64,000 nucleotides of DNA from NCBI GenBank assembly GCA_023213395.1, contig CM041465.1:160153741-160217740 (forward strand), read 5' to 3'. The position numbers and the translations under genes are program-made. Source of the DNA: Cycas panzhihuaensis. Its lineage: Eukaryota > Cycadophyta. The notes under the pieces are model-generated. The model did not search any database. It was not told the origin of the DNA and saw nothing but the letters and a program-made list of their open reading frames with translations. Positions 46,290-58,520 of this stretch are shown piece after piece (the stretch's first letter is position 1; every line of letters begins with the position of its first letter).

Positions 46290-47450
46290 AGCACTAGATA
46301 AGGAAGGTGAAGCCATCCACCTTTAATGGAGAGATTAAAAGTGAATAAGAAGTTGAAACATGGCTATTTAGTATTAAGAAGTATTTTGGACTGAATGATT
46401 TTAACTCCAATAATAAGGTGAGGATCATTGTACACCATTTAATAGGTAAAGAATCCTTGTGGTGAGAACACCATAAGAACGTTAAGAACATTTGAGAGAG
46501 GGAGATGAGATGGAGTAAATTTATCAAATACTTCAAAAAGAAATACCTCTTAGAGTAATACTATGATAAAAAGGAAATATCCTTCTATGAGTTGAATCAA
46601 AGGAAAATGATATTGGAGGACTATGAAAGATAATTTATGGAACTTTTCCAATATGTTCCCTACATATAGGAAGAGAAGATGAATATCAATAGATTCATTA
46701 GTGGACTAAATGAAAATATTCAAAATAGAATGAAAATATATAAGCCTAAGACCTTAGAGGAGGCAATTCAAAAAGCTAGGTGTTGTAAAGAACAATGGAT
46801 AAAGCTCAAAGGGAAATACGTCAATTATAAAAGAAAAGTGTAGCTAAGGCAAGGCCTACTAAGAAAATATTTTAGACTACAAAGGTTCAATCAAAGTGAA
46901 AGGAATTTCAATTATCTGTTTGGTAACATAAGGTATGACCCAATACCCATCAATATCAATATAAATTTAGAAGAAAGAGGGTGCTACAAATATAATAAGC
47001 ATGGGTATATTGCTACAAACTATCTATAAGAGCAAAAATAAAGAGGAAGAACTCATAACATAGAACTACAACCCATATTGGTAGATGAAGCTTACGAAGT
47101 AGGCCACATGTATATGCATATATCATTAGAAGTGAGGTAAGATATAACAAATTCATCATGTTGTAGGTCATTGGTAAGATCTCAAGATAAGCACTCACTA
47201 TACTTAAAGATTTAGGAAGTAGTCATAATTCCCTATATCTCAAATTTGTAGAAAAATGTAAACTTAAGACTCAAATATATAAGATCAAGTGGACTACCTA
47301 TATGGTAATGGTAATAAGAAGAAGGTGACTAATCATATGTGTTCTTGCCCATTAATATGGGAGACATGGCTAATACATGTTACTTTCCAAATTTTATTAA
47401 CTTAGAGACTAGGATGTAATAATAGGTATAGAATGGTTAGAAGAGCATGG
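46290..47450 (+). pseudogene. gypsy-A Gag and protease remnant
   Basis: KPSTFNGEIKSE and ETWLFSIKKYFGLNDFN near 46,310-46,400 match the Gag entry (F-x-G-x(n)-W-x(n)-Y-F). INRFISGLNENIQNRMKIYK near 46,690 and ETLEEAIQKA-like sequence follow. A zinc knuckle at 46,980-47,025, GCYKYNKHGYIATNY, keeps one Cys and one His but has Tyr at the other Cys positions. The protease is in unreadable frames up to about 47,450. Confidence 0.7.
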
Positions 47451-47699
47451 GGTAAAGGTTGAATATTATAGCAAGCTTGTAGAGTGTTTAAATGACCGTG
47501 GAGAGCCATCTCTTATATAAGGAAAGAAACTACTAATCACCGCTCAATAAATTTTAGCTACTTAGGTAAAGAAATATCTAAGGAACGGATGTTGGTCCTA
47601 TGTTATTCGTGTGAATAAATAAGGGATGCATATAGAACCTCCCTAAGTAAGTTATACCATAATACAAGCATTTAGTAATGTATTTCCAAAAAAAAATGT

Positions 47700-49253
47700 A
47701 GGACTACCACCTAAAAGGGATATAGACTATGAAATTAAATTGGTGTTGGGGGTAGAACCAATCTCTAAGTCATCTTATTGGTTGGCCATATTAAAGCTAG
47801 CTAAACTAAAAATGCAAATACATGATTTAATGGTTGAAGGTTTTATTAGGCTTAATATTTCACCATAGGGAGATCTAGTTCTATTCATGAAAAGGAAGGA
47901 TATAAGCTTAAGACTATGTATAGATTGTAGGTGGCTCAATAAAGCAACTATTAAGAATAAGTATCCTTTGCCTAGAGTTGAAGAGTTATTTGACCAACTA
48001 AAAGAAGTAAAGTTATTTACAAAGATAGACCTAAGATTAGGTTATTACTAGATTTGAATCAAAGAAGAATATATCTTTAAGACTACATTTAGAATTAGGT
48101 ATGGACATTACATTGTTTTGGTAATGCCATTTGCACTAATTGATACACCTAAAATATTCATGAGTTTAATGAATAATGTATTCTAGAAATATTTAGATAG
48201 GTTTATCACTGTATTTGTATATGACATCTTGGTTTATTCTATATCTAAGGAAAATCATAAAGATCACTTAATAATAGTATTACAACTACTTAGAGGGCAT
48301 AAATAATATATAAAACTAAGCAAACATATATTTTATAAAGAGGAAGTACATTATCTAAGGCACATCATCTCAGAAGTAGGAATTGCATTAGATCAACAAA
48401 AGATAAAAGCCATAATGATGTGGTCAACTCTTAAAAATATGCATGAGGCAAGAAGATTTGTGGATCTAGTAGGATATTATAGGAAATATATAAAGAATTT
48501 TTTTCATATAATAGGTCCAATAAACTCTCTATAAAAGAATGGGGTCAAATTTGTTTAGATAGATTTTTGCAAAGAGTAATTCCAACTACTAAAACATCTA
48601 CTAAGCATAGATCTAATTCTTCTAATACATGATCCAAAGCCAAATTTTATGGTCTACATAAATGCTAGCATAGAAGATTTGGAAGTGACTCTATTATAGG
48701 ATAGTAGAGTTATCTACTATAAATCTAGAAAACTAAAAGATTACAAAAGGAAATACCCTATATATAATTTGGAATTAGTAGTACTGACGTAAGCACTTAA
48801 GGTATGGAGATATTATCTATTTGAAAAGAGTTTTAAACTTCATATAGACCATGATGATCTTAAATACTTTTTCACACAACCCTATCTTAATATGAGATAA
48901 CATGAATGAATGGAGTGTTTCTGTGAATTTGAATTCTAGCCAAAATACATCAAAGGGAATGAGAATAAAGTAGAGGATTCCTTGAGTCAATGATAATACA
49001 CTACTATAGTATGTATATAGCATTTATTTTAATTAACTCCATTTTAGTAGCATATAAAAAGGATGAATTATATAGATAAGCAAAGGAAGTTTTATAAAGA
49101 TGGCAAGCTCAAAAGAATATGGATGTTAAGATCTTAAGAATATATGTATATTTTCGTATAATAGAAAGTGGTATTCTAATTTTCTAGCACATGATCTATG
49201 TACCATAAGTCCTAAGAATTCAAGAGTTAATCATCTAAGAATCCCATGATACC
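47700..49253 (+). pseudogene. gypsy-A RT and RNase H remnant
   Basis: Continuous homology in one main frame: [61 protein letters not shown]. The palm motif reads FVYDILVYS at 48,214-48,240, where the first catalytic Asp is Tyr (TAT, 48,220-48,222). KNFFHIIGPI-like thumb and the RNase H blocks (KYPIYNLELVVLT, WRYYLFEKSFKLHIDHDDLK) run to about 48,990. The integrase zinc finger begins just before the break at 49,253. RT activity would be lost through the Asp change alone. Confidence 0.85.
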
Positions 49254-49618
49254 TATTTAGGAATATGAAATCATACACAAATGTTCCCATATGCAGAATC
49301 TTTAACCATACATAACAAGCAACAAATAGAAAACACAAAAAACATGTGCACAGTACATAGGAATTTATGTGAGAAATCCTTTTGGGAACAAACCCACCAC
49401 AAAGAGGATCCTTGATGGATCACTTGATTATTGCACAGTAAATACTTGGGTTGTTGAATATACAAGGACTTAAGGCATTTATACTCTCCAAGAGGTATCA
49501 TCCAATTAGGGTTGTGACCCTCCAAATAAGTTGCACCTTTTTGGATTTGCATCCTTTCACTTAATTAAACCACATTAACATTAACTAAGTGGCTTAATAA
49601 TTAACTGTCATGTTAACA
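49254..49618 (-). repeat. copia-3 3' LTR
   Basis: Begins TATTTAGG (canonical TG now TA) and ends TTAACA. The minus-strand polypurine tract (TTAAGGGGGGA) occupies 49,619-49,627. Confidence 0.92.
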
Positions 49619-49683
49619 TCCCCCCTTAATGTGAATGTGGGGAACCTACAACATGTAGTAGTTGAGTTATCATGAAGGCTGGG

Positions 49684-50051
49684 TGTTAGGGATCCAACCC
49701 CTAACTTACCTTCTCTTATATATTGTACTTCTCTCTCTTATATCTTTATTTCTTCTACTTCTTCTATTTTCTTAATATCCCACATGCATAAGTAGAAGGT
49801 TGTGTAGTAGTCATTGAGTACTATATATATTCATGTAATATCCCACATGCATAAGAAGGAGGTTGAGTAGTAAGCATAGAGCCATATATATATTTATGTA
49901 ATCCTTAGAGTATAGCATCTTAAATATCATTGTTATTTGCATGTAATTGGGAGGTTGCCCCCTCGAAGGGTATTGCAATACAAGTGCTCTTTTGGAGTTA
50001 TTTGCTTATTATATTGGTATGCAATTATCATTAAGGAGTGGTATCCTAATA
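49684..50051 (+). repeat. gypsy-C 5' LTR
   Basis: TGTTAGGG to CTAATA. Contains a 63-bp direct tandem duplication (49,774-49,836 and 49,837-49,899), each copy starting AATATCCCACATGCATAAG. The same duplication is present in the 3' LTR. Confidence 0.95.
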
Positions 50052-50053
50052 AG

Positions 50054-50067
50054 TGGTATCAGAGCGG
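50054..50067 (+). promoter_or_regulatory. gypsy-C primer-binding site
   Basis: TGGTATCAGAGCGG two bases after the LTR, complementary to initiator methionine tRNA. Confidence 0.95.
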
Positions 50068-50775
50068 TCGATCCATTCCTTATGGGAGAGTCAAGGTACT
50101 AAATAATTATTTTTTCTCATTAATACCTATTCTTATTTGATTTCCATTTAGTTACTTTGCCTTTTGGTAGTAGATAATACTGCAATCGGGCAGCTACCCT
50201 AACACTGCCACCGCATGCCTCTCTTTGCATTTAGATAGAGACCCTATGCTAAGGGTCTATAAATATCACGGGGATTTGTCATTTTGGGCTAAGCGCATTG
50301 TGGCTTTTCTATCCCTTGAGTGAAGGACTAGAGATCACACTCCTGAATAAAGCCTTAGATGTAACTCCTGGCCATGTAACTGTGCCTCACGCACTGTGGG
50401 TATATAGGAGGACCCCTTAGATAGGCCTTCCTAGTATAGGTAACCATAAGAAACTTATTAACCATTTATAATTTGTAGTGCACCGGTAAGCAGTTAGCCC
50501 TGGGAAGTTACTCTCCACATACCCTAGAGACAGGGTAGTACAACTACAGAGTAGAGCACTTGCCTTTGTAAGTTGATACTATTTATGTTTCGGATAAGTA
50601 TATCAGGGGGCCTACAAACTAGACAAGCCCATACCTAGTATACCTGGTCAGTCTATTAGTGGGTTGTGTGCACTTAGTTAGTCAGTGAATTAGTCATCAT
50701 CTATTTGTTAAATCGACTGTGTCTAGCCAATTTGTCATCAGTTCATGCACACATAGTCTGTTAGCCAACCAGTGC

Positions 50776-50863
50776 CCAAAAAAGCAAAAAAGCAAAAAGC
50801 AAAAAAGCAAAAACCAAAAAGTAAAAAAGTAAAAAAGTAAAAAGCAAAAAAAAAAAAAAATCC
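50776..50863. repeat. A-rich tandem repeat in the gypsy-C leader
   Basis: About a dozen units of the form A(5-6)GC or A(5-6)GT in a row, ending in a pure A run, in the untranslated leader between primer-binding site and gag. Probably a local slippage expansion. Confidence 0.85.
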
Positions 50864-50970
50864 ATATTTGCCTCATTGTAAAATATTGGGGATAACAGTC
50901 TATAGACACCCCGTCAAATCCTTTTCAGTCACATTTACCAACCAGGATTCAACTTAGGCCTTGTGGACTA

Positions 50971-51960
50971 ATGGCCCCTAAGATGAACCTAAGTTGGACT
51001 CAAGATCTCAATGATGTTGTTTCACAACTTCGAGAAGATATATTACAAATCCAAAATGACTTCAATGAAAAATTTGAAGCAATAATGCTAGAGCTCACAT
51101 CCATGAAACCTCTTAAGGAAGAAAAGAGTGACCTTGATGATACTACTCACATAGGTGGGGGTCACTTCACTAAAGAAGATGAAGGTAATGATGGTAGGTG
51201 CTTTCATCCAAACTTCCTTCCTAAGGTAAAAATCAAGAAGTTCAATGGCACAGATATACGTACCTAGATCACCTAAATGGAATAATACTTTTCTCTTCAT
51301 CAAGTTCCAGCAGATAAGAAGATCCCTCTTACTTCTCTACACATGGAAACTGAACCATACCAATGGTACCAATGGGGTATGAAAATAATTGGTGGGCTTA
51401 GTTATCAATGGGAGGGTTTTGTCAAGCATCTTATAGCTCAATATGACAATACCTAGGATCAGGACCACTTTAACTAGTTAGCTAAAGTTAGACAGGAGGG
51501 GACTGTTTCAACTTATACAACAGATTACCAATGTCTCTCCACAAGGGTTGATGGTCTTTGTTAGGATAAATTACTTGAGTTATACATTGGTTGGTTATGA
51601 GATGACATCAGACATGAGTTGCGACTCTTAAAACCTGATAATATCTCTACAGCTATTAATTTTGCTTAACATATTGAAGCAAAAAATAAGGCATCCTGAC
51701 CCCCCCAACGAATATTTCCAGAAAAGCGACCACAATTTCAGGTTCCTGGTGTACGACATATGACTTCCCAAGAGATGGATGAGAAACAATTAAAAGGGTT
51801 ATGTTTTTGTTGTAACCAAAAGTAGAATAAAGACCATAAGTGTCCTGAATGACGCTTATTCATAATTGAGGATGTTCAAGATGAGGAACCAGTAGAAGAA
51901 GCCTCATTAGAGCTAGAAAATAATGATTGTGACCCACCTGAGGAGGAAGAAGAAGATAAT
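50971..51960 (+). pseudogene. gypsy-C Gag
   Basis: ATG at 50,971 (MAPKMNLSWTQDLNDVVSQL) opens a 98-codon run with a coiled-coil-like N-terminus. FHPNFLPKVKIKKFNGTDIR at about 51,205-51,265 is the gypsy Gag entry, cut by stops where the family has Trp and Gln (51,266 and 51,275). A chromovirus-type zinc knuckle at about 51,804-51,845 reads CFCCNQK, stop, NKDHKC, keeping the C-x2-C-x7-H-x-C spacing, with the stop at the usual Trp. Acidic tail to about 51,960. Confidence 0.88.
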
Positions 51961-51972
51961 GCTACTATATCT

Positions 51973-52554
51973 GTGCATGCCCTAGTTGGAATTGCAGCCC
52001 CTCAGACACTCAAACTTATTGGGTACATTAACAAAAGGAAGGTGGTTGTCCTCATAAATTCTGGGAGCACTCGCAATTTCATTAATCAAAAACTTGCTGA
52101 GGAACTCAACTGTTTTCCATATCCTATCCAAAATTTTCAGGTTATGGTGGCTAATAGAGGGACACTCACTTGTGGGGGAAAATATCACAATATCAAGTTG
52201 CAAATGGGTGACTATCACCTCTCCACTTCTATGTATGCCATTCCCGTTGGAGGAGTTGATGTTGTATTAGGGGTACAATGGATCAAACCACTAGGGACCA
52301 TTCAACTAAATATGCAAGAGCTCTTCATCCGATTTACTTCTAAAGGAATTGACTATCAATTGAATAGGATCATTCCTCCACTGACCCAAATCATCAGCTC
52401 ATACCATATGGAGAGGCTTATTAAAAAGGGTTGTACAGGAATCATTGCCAAATATTATGCTCTAGAAGGTCAAGAACTTCTAACAGAAGGGGACATTCTC
52501 TATGATGATGGTATACCAAATGACTTAAAATTGGCACTTCACCGCCATAACTAG
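51973..52554 (+). pseudogene. gypsy-C protease with active-site Asp replaced by Asn
   Basis: A 193-codon open frame with IGYINKRKVVVLINSGSTRN, the retroviral-type protease signature, in which the catalytic Asp is Asn (AAT at 52,057-52,059, residue 29 of this frame). Dimeric aspartic proteases need one Asp from each subunit, so this protein could not cleave. VDVVLGVQWIKPLGTIQLNM further on is the second conserved block. The rest of the domain is intact, so the mutation probably arose after insertion. Confidence 0.9.
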
Positions 52555-53970
52555 GTCTTTCAGGATATTCCTTAAGGTCTTCCCCCAGTACGTGACTAAG
52601 ATCATAACATTGACTTGGTAGCTGGAAGTAATCCTCCTTGTATTCGAGCATACCAGTATCCCTACTAGTAAAAGAATGAAATTGAATGACTAGTTCAAGA
52701 ACTCCTTAATGCTGGTATTATTAGGGAAAGTAAAAGTACTTTTTCTGCCCCGGTGATTTTAGTAAGAAAAAAGGATAGCTCATTTCGCATGTGTGTAGAC
52801 TACCATGAGCTCAATAAGATAACCATCAAGGATAAATTTCCTATACCAGAAATTGATGAACTCTTGGATGAACTCCATGGAGTAATGTTCTTCACATCAT
52901 TAGACTTACAGTCAGGATACCATCAAATCAAGATCAAAGCAAAGGATGTTCATAAAACTACATTTCATACACATGAAGGTCACTATGAATTTTTAGTCAT
53001 GCCATTTGGCTTGACTAATGCCCCATCCACCTTTCAAGGACTCATGATTAAACTCTTTTGGCCTTACTTAAGGAAGTTCATATTAGTCTTTTTTGATGAC
53101 ATTTTGATCTTTAGTCGTACATGGGAAGACCATCTTTAGCATGTTGATAAAGCATTACAGGTGCTTACAGACAACCAGCTTTATGCAAAAAAAATAAAAT
53201 GTTAATTTGGGCAAATAGAAATAGAATATTTGGGCCATATTATGTCTCAAGAAGGAGTCAAGGTGAATCCTAAGAAAATAGAAGTTATCACAAACTGGCC
53301 TAAACCTAAAAACATCAAGGCCCTTTGTGGATTCTTAGGAATCACAAGATATTATCAAAAGTTTATTCAAGGCTATGCAAGGATTGCTTCCCCTTTAATC
53401 AATTTGTTAAAAAAGGATTCCTTTCATTGGAATGATAAGGCCTCTAAAGTATTTGAACACCTAAAGCTAGCTTTAACTACCATACTAGTCCTTGCAACAC
53501 TAGACTTTACAAAGACCTTCACCATTGAATGTGATGCATCGGGGCAAGGCATTGGAGTAGTCTTAATGTAAGAAGGAAAACCTTTGGCCTTTGAAAGTCA
53601 TTGACTTTCACTCAAGGAATAAGTCAAATCCACCTATGAGAAGGAGATGTTAGCAATTCTTTATGTAGTTAGGAAATGATGACAATATTTATTAGGAACA
53701 TATTTCTAAATTAAAACAGACCATAATAGCTTAAAATATTTCCTATCTCAAAGGACAGCATCTGAGGAATAACAAAAATGGGTCACCAAAATGCAAGCTT
53801 TTGACTTTGAAATCGTATATAAAAAAGGCAAGGATAATATAGCTACTGATGCTTTATCTTGTAAGGAAGAAGGCTCTGCACTATATTCTATCATGACAGT
53901 CAATCCCTCTTGGATAGCAGTTGCCAAGCAAGAATAGGATGAGGACTCCTTTACAAAGCAGATCATTCAA
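52555..53970 (+). pseudogene. gypsy-C reverse transcriptase and RNase H
   Basis: 52,753-53,139 encodes [67 protein letters not shown] and [10 protein letters not shown]: all RT motifs with both palm aspartates intact. After a stop at 53,137 the thumb (YLGHIMSQEGVKVNPKKIEV) and the open RNase H part 53,230-53,571 (FTIECDASGQGIGVVLM) follow. Later stops precede EKEMLAILYVVRK and TDHNSLKYFL. It copies element RNA and degrades the hybrid strand. Confidence 0.95.
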
Positions 53971-54029
53971 GACCTTCAAGCTGGAGTAGGCCATTCAACC
54001 CATTATACATGGTCTTCAAATATTCTCTG

Positions 54030-55335
54030 GTATAAGAATTGAATATATATATGCCCTCACTCTAGCCTTAAGGAGCAAATTTTACATGATGCATATGTCT
54101 CTCCAACAGTAGGTTACTCGGGGTTCCTACGAACATACCATTGCTTAAAATAGTCTTTCTTTTGGAAGGGACAAAAAGGAGATATAAAGAGATATGTTTC
54201 CTCATGTGAAATTTATCAACGACATAAGACAGAAATAGTCAAGTCTCTAGGATTGTTGCAACCCCTTCCCATACCAAATCAATGATGGGAAGAAATTTCT
54301 ATGGACTTCATCATGGGTCTGCCCAAGTTAGAAGGAAAAGATGTTATACTGGTGATTATTGATAGGTTAACTAAATATGCTCATTTTTGTGGCATTCATG
54401 CCACATATAAGGCAAAGCAAATTGATGAGGTCTTTTTAAAGGATATACACAGGTTACATGGCATGCCCAAATACATAGTCAGTGATCGGGATCCCAAGTT
54501 TACCAAGAATCTCTGCATGTAACTCTTCCATCTACTTGGTACTAAACTGACAATGAGCTCAACCTACCATCCACAAACAAATGGACAAACTAAGGTGGTT
54601 AATAAGTGCCTTGAAGGATACCTTTGGTGTTATGCTTCAGATAAGCAAGGGCAGTGGCATCATTGACTTCCTTTAGTAGAATGGTGGTATAATACAACCT
54701 ATCATGCATCAATAGGAATGACTCTGTTCCAAGCATTATATAGCTATGAACCGCCCACACTTAAAAACTATGCCATAATCAGTTCTAAGGTTTAAGCAGT
54801 CAAAGACCACATCCAACAAACAACAGAGATTCTTAAGCTACTTAAGGAAAATTTGAACCTTGCACAAAATCAGATGAAACAACAGGCAGATAAAGGGTGA
54901 AGTGAACAAGTGTTTCAACCAGGTGATTGGGTATACTTATGGTTGCAACCGTATAAGCAGGAATCTCTCAAATAGAATGGGCAATATAAGTTACAACCTC
55001 GATTTTATGGGCCTTATAAAATTCTCAAGAAGATTGGTGAAGTTGTATATGCCTTGGACTTACCACCACTATCAAGGATCCATAATGTCTTTCATGTTTC
55101 ATGTCTCAAGAAGGTAATTGGGAAATAAGTACAAGTTCAAACAGAATTACCTATATTAAATGAGGAGGGGCAACTTCAACTCATTCCAAAATGTATCATT
55201 GATCGAAGAATTCGACATCTACGATCCAGACAAATCATTGAGTATCTCATCAAATGGAAACAACTTCCACAAGAAGATGCAACCTAGGAGAATGAATAAT
55301 TTATCTTAGAGCACTCTGAGATCACCAAGCTTTGA
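54030..55335 (+). pseudogene. gypsy-C integrase with C-terminal chromodomain
   Basis: The HHCC zinc finger lies at about 54,080-54,230. The D,D-35-E core includes the open stretch 54,301-54,522 (MDFIMGLPKLEGKDVILVII, SDRDPKF) and YHPQTNGQTKVVNKCLEGYL near 54,570. The GPF/Y-type C-terminal module reads [20 protein letters not shown] near 55,000. A chromodomain follows at about 55,195-55,310 (IIDRRIRHLRSRQIIEYLIK, WKQLPQEDAT, ILEHSEI), which would steer integration to marked chromatin. Split by about ten stops; those placed against family motifs stand at Gln or Trp positions. Confidence 0.93.
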
Positions 55336-55349
55336 GGGTAAAGCTTTTT

Positions 55350-55361
55350 TAAGGGGGGGAC
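55350..55361 (+). promoter_or_regulatory. gypsy-C polypurine tract
   Basis: AAGGGGGGGA directly before the 3' LTR. Confidence 0.9.
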
Positions 55362-55363
55362 TT

Positions 55364-55734
55364 TGTCAGGGATCCAACCCCTAACTTACCTTCTCTTATA
55401 TATTGTACTTCTTCTCTCTCTTATATCTTTATTTCTTCTACTTCTTCCCTTTTCTTAATATCCCACATGTATAAGTAGAAGGTTGTGTAGTGGTCATTGA
55501 GTACTATATATATTCATGTAATATCCCACATGCATAAGAAGGAGGTTGAGTAGTAAGCATAGAGCCATATATATATTTATATAATCCTTAGAGTATGTCA
55601 TCTTAAATATTATTATTATTTGCATGTAATTAGGAGGTTGCCCCCTCGAAGGGTATTACAATACAAGTGCTCTTTTGGAGCTATTTGCTTATTATATTGG
55701 TGTGCAATTATCATTAAGGAGTGGTATCCTAATA
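55364..55734 (+). repeat. gypsy-C 3' LTR
   Basis: Partner of 49,684-50,051, about 96% identical by hand count, with the same 63-bp internal duplication (from 55,457). Confidence 0.95.
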
Positions 55735-55866
55735 CTGGGACTATTTTACAGCTTCTTTACCCTTGTCGATACATCCCTCCTCAAGGATAACATAGGTGAG
55801 TCCTAATCTGGTATGCATCTTCGTGAATTGATCTTCAGTGAGTGGCTTAGTGAACACGTCTGCAAG

Positions 55867-56340
55867 CTATAATTCACTCAAACAATAGTCAACTTGTAGC
55901 TTTCCTGACTTGATCTGCTCACGAATATAATGGTGCTGAATCTCAATATACTTCATATGCACATGAAACTCTAGATTCTTCAATAAATGAATGGTACTCT
56001 GATTATCAATAAAGAGAATCATATGCAAATTAGAAATACCAAGAAATTCCAAGAGACCTTGCAACCATACTGCTTCCTTTGCACTAGTAATAAGTCCTTG
56101 ATATTCTACTTCTATAGAAGATAGTGCCACTATCTGTTGCTTCTTCAACTGCCATGAAATAAATCCATTGCCAATGCTAAATAGGTATCCAATAGTGGAC
56201 TTTTGATTGTTAGAATCTCCTCCCCAATCAATATCTGTGTATCCATACAACTTGATCTTCTCACCTCTACAGTATTCAAGACCAAGATTGATTGTCCCCT
56301 TCAAATATTTTAGAATCCACTTTGTTGCCACCAAATGAGG
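55867..56340 (-). pseudogene. copia-3 RNase H
   Basis: 155 open codons on minus: WILKYLKGTINLGLEYCRGE, YGYTDIDWGGDSNNQKSTIG, VALSSIEVEYQGLITSAKEA, FIDNQSTIHLLKN, IEIQHHYIREQIKSGKLQVD. Conserved copia RNase H blocks are all present. The usual D-S-D-W-A-G reads D-I-D-W-G-G. Confidence 0.93.
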
Positions 56341-57310
56341 CTCTTAAGGATTCTGCATATAGTGGGAAACCAATCCAATAACCCATGTGATATCTGGCCT
56401 AGTATGAGTTAAATAGATGAGACTCCCTACGAACTGGCAATACTTAGTGCCATCTATAGAAGGTTAGGCCATGTCCTTCTATAACATTACATATTTTACA
56501 CATGGTGTTGTAACAAGTTTGTAGTGTTGCATTCCAAATCTCTCTAGTAAGTTCTTCACATACTACGATTATAACAACACAATCATATCTTCCATCTACC
56601 TAATCTGAATGCCCAAGAAATAATGAAGTTCCTTGAGATATATCATATCAAAAGAAGCTCTCAAATTGGATTTGACTTCGGTTATAGCCTTGCCACGATA
56701 TCGTCGATGATTAGATCATCCACATACACCGTGCAAGAAACTACGGAAGTCCCTCTTTTCTTCACATACAAGTTCAGGTCGAGTTCTAAAATTTCAAAAC
56801 CTCCAGCTTTCAACTTGGCATCCATCTTCTCATACCAAGCATGGGGTTCTTGTTTTAGGCCATAGATTGATATTTTCAAATGGAAAATAAGATGCTCATG
56901 TCCATCCTTAACAAATCCTAGAGGTTGCAATATGTATATCTCCTCTTTTAGATCCCCATTAAGGAATGTGGACTTAACATCCATCTGGTATAACTCCTAA
57001 TCTAATGTAGATGCTAAGGAAATGAGTAAGTAGATCATTGTCATTCTAGAGACTGGTGAAAGTATCTCCTTGTAGTCAATTCCTTCTTTCTGCTTGAATC
57101 CCTATGTAACAAATCTAGCCTTATACTTATCCACCTCTCCATCGGAGTGAAACTTTATCTTATAGACCCACTCGCATCCTACAAGGTTCTTCGATGAAGG
57201 GAGTGGAACCAAATCCCACATATCTTTCTTCATCAGAGAACCATACTCTTCCTCCATTGTAGCTCTCTATTATAGATCTCCTTTTGCTTCAGTAAACGAA
57301 TTAGGATCAC
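56341..57310 (-). pseudogene. copia-3 reverse transcriptase
   Basis: 56,984-56,682 on minus encodes [38 protein letters not shown] and [11 protein letters not shown] with the catalytic YVDD. Upstream in broken frames lie DLVPLPSSKNLVGCEWVYKI and KYKARFVT, the RT entry. Stops replace Gln at several places, e.g. before GFKQKEGIDY. Confidence 0.92.
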
Positions 57311-57619
57311 TAGAGTCATTAGTGTCTACCAGTAGAGTTCGACTATCATGTTGATTTCTAGTTCGTTTGTCATCAGTTAGAGTTTACATCGCCACACTAG
57401 AATCTTTAATAGTTTTCCTTGCCCATAAAGATATAGAAGGACCCATTACTAGAGGTACTTCTTCTCACGGTGGCTCCTCACTATTACTCATCCTACTTGG
57501 TCTAAATTCCTTAGGAATAGCGATTGGCTCATTGTCATCTTCATTTGAAAAATCTATGAATGGGAGAAGGGTAGGGTAAAAAGGTTCCTTTGATGATCTT
57601 TCAGCATGATACATCGATG

Positions 57620-58520
57620 ACTCATCAAATTTAACATCCTAACTAACCACAATCTTTTCCCCCTATGGATCCCATAGTCTGTATGCTTTATTTTCATTGC
57701 AATACCCCATGAATATGCACTTTAGACTTTTTTTATCCAACTTCTTGTGGGTATCATCTAGGATGTGGGCATATGCAATACACCCAAACATTCTTAAATG
57801 GCTAATGGAAGGCTTCTAACTGGTCCATTTCTCTTTAGAGGTCATGCTGTAAACTACCTGAGTGGGTATATTATTCAAAATATAAACAACAGTCACCATA
57901 GCTTCTGCCCAAAACTTTAGTGGCAGGATTTTAGCATGCACCATACACCTCGCCATCTCCATCATGGTATGGTTCTTTCTTTCAGCAACTCCATTCTGCT
58001 ATGGAGTATATGGGACTGTAAACTTCCACTTTATACCATGGTTATGGCAGAACTGATTGAATGCATGATTATTGTACTCCTTGCCATTATCACTTTGTAG
58101 AGTTTTTATTTTGCAATCACATTCATTTTCAACCATCGCTTTCCATTCATGGAAGTGATCAAATATGCCTGACTTATTCTTGAGAAAATAAACCTAGGCT
58201 TTCCTAGTGTAATCATCCACAAACACAAGTGTATATATGGCTCATGATATTGAAGGGTTTGGGAGTGGTCCCATAATATTTGAGTGCACAAGCTCCAGCT
58301 TCTCCTTGGCTCTCTAGGAATTATCTTAAGCAAAAGGATAGCAATGATGCTTACCATACATACACCCTTCACATAGACCATCTGAGTAGGAAACTGACAA
58401 CAGTCCTTCTACCATCTTCAACCTCTTCAGAAGTGCAATACTCTTGTAATTAAGGTGCCCAAGGTGATTGTGCCACAATTTACTTTTATCATCTGCACTG
58501 GCAATAAAGGTATAGGACTT
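57620..58520 (-). pseudogene. copia-3 integrase
   Basis: In broken minus-strand frames: KLWHNHLGHLNYKSIALLKR (zinc-binding His pair), CEGCMYGKHH, FVDDYTRKA, stop, VYFLKNKSG, LQSDNGKEYNN, QNGVAERKNHTMMEMARCMV and FGCIAYAHI. The D, D and E catalytic positions are recognisable. The stop in the FVDDYTRKA block replaces an expected Trp. Confidence 0.9.

Larger units (their letters stand above)
49684..55734 (+). mobile_element. Chromodomain gypsy element nested in copia-3 (gypsy-C)
   Basis: LTRs 49,684-50,051 (368 bp) and 55,364-55,734 (371 bp), flanked by CTGGG (49,679-49,683 and 55,735-55,739). tRNA-iMet primer-binding site at 50,054 and polypurine tract at 55,350-55,360. The LTRs differ by about 14 substitutions plus one 3-bp indel (about 4%). 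Full gag-PR-RT-RH-INT-chromodomain order with long open stretches. It is the youngest and innermost layer of the nest, yet disabled by about 30 stops and a protease active-site change. Confidence 0.96.

Noticed and set aside
50697-50909. Minus-strand open frame with Phe/Leu-rich, membrane-like sequence
   Set aside because: The hydrophobicity comes from the A-rich tandem repeat in the gypsy-C leader.
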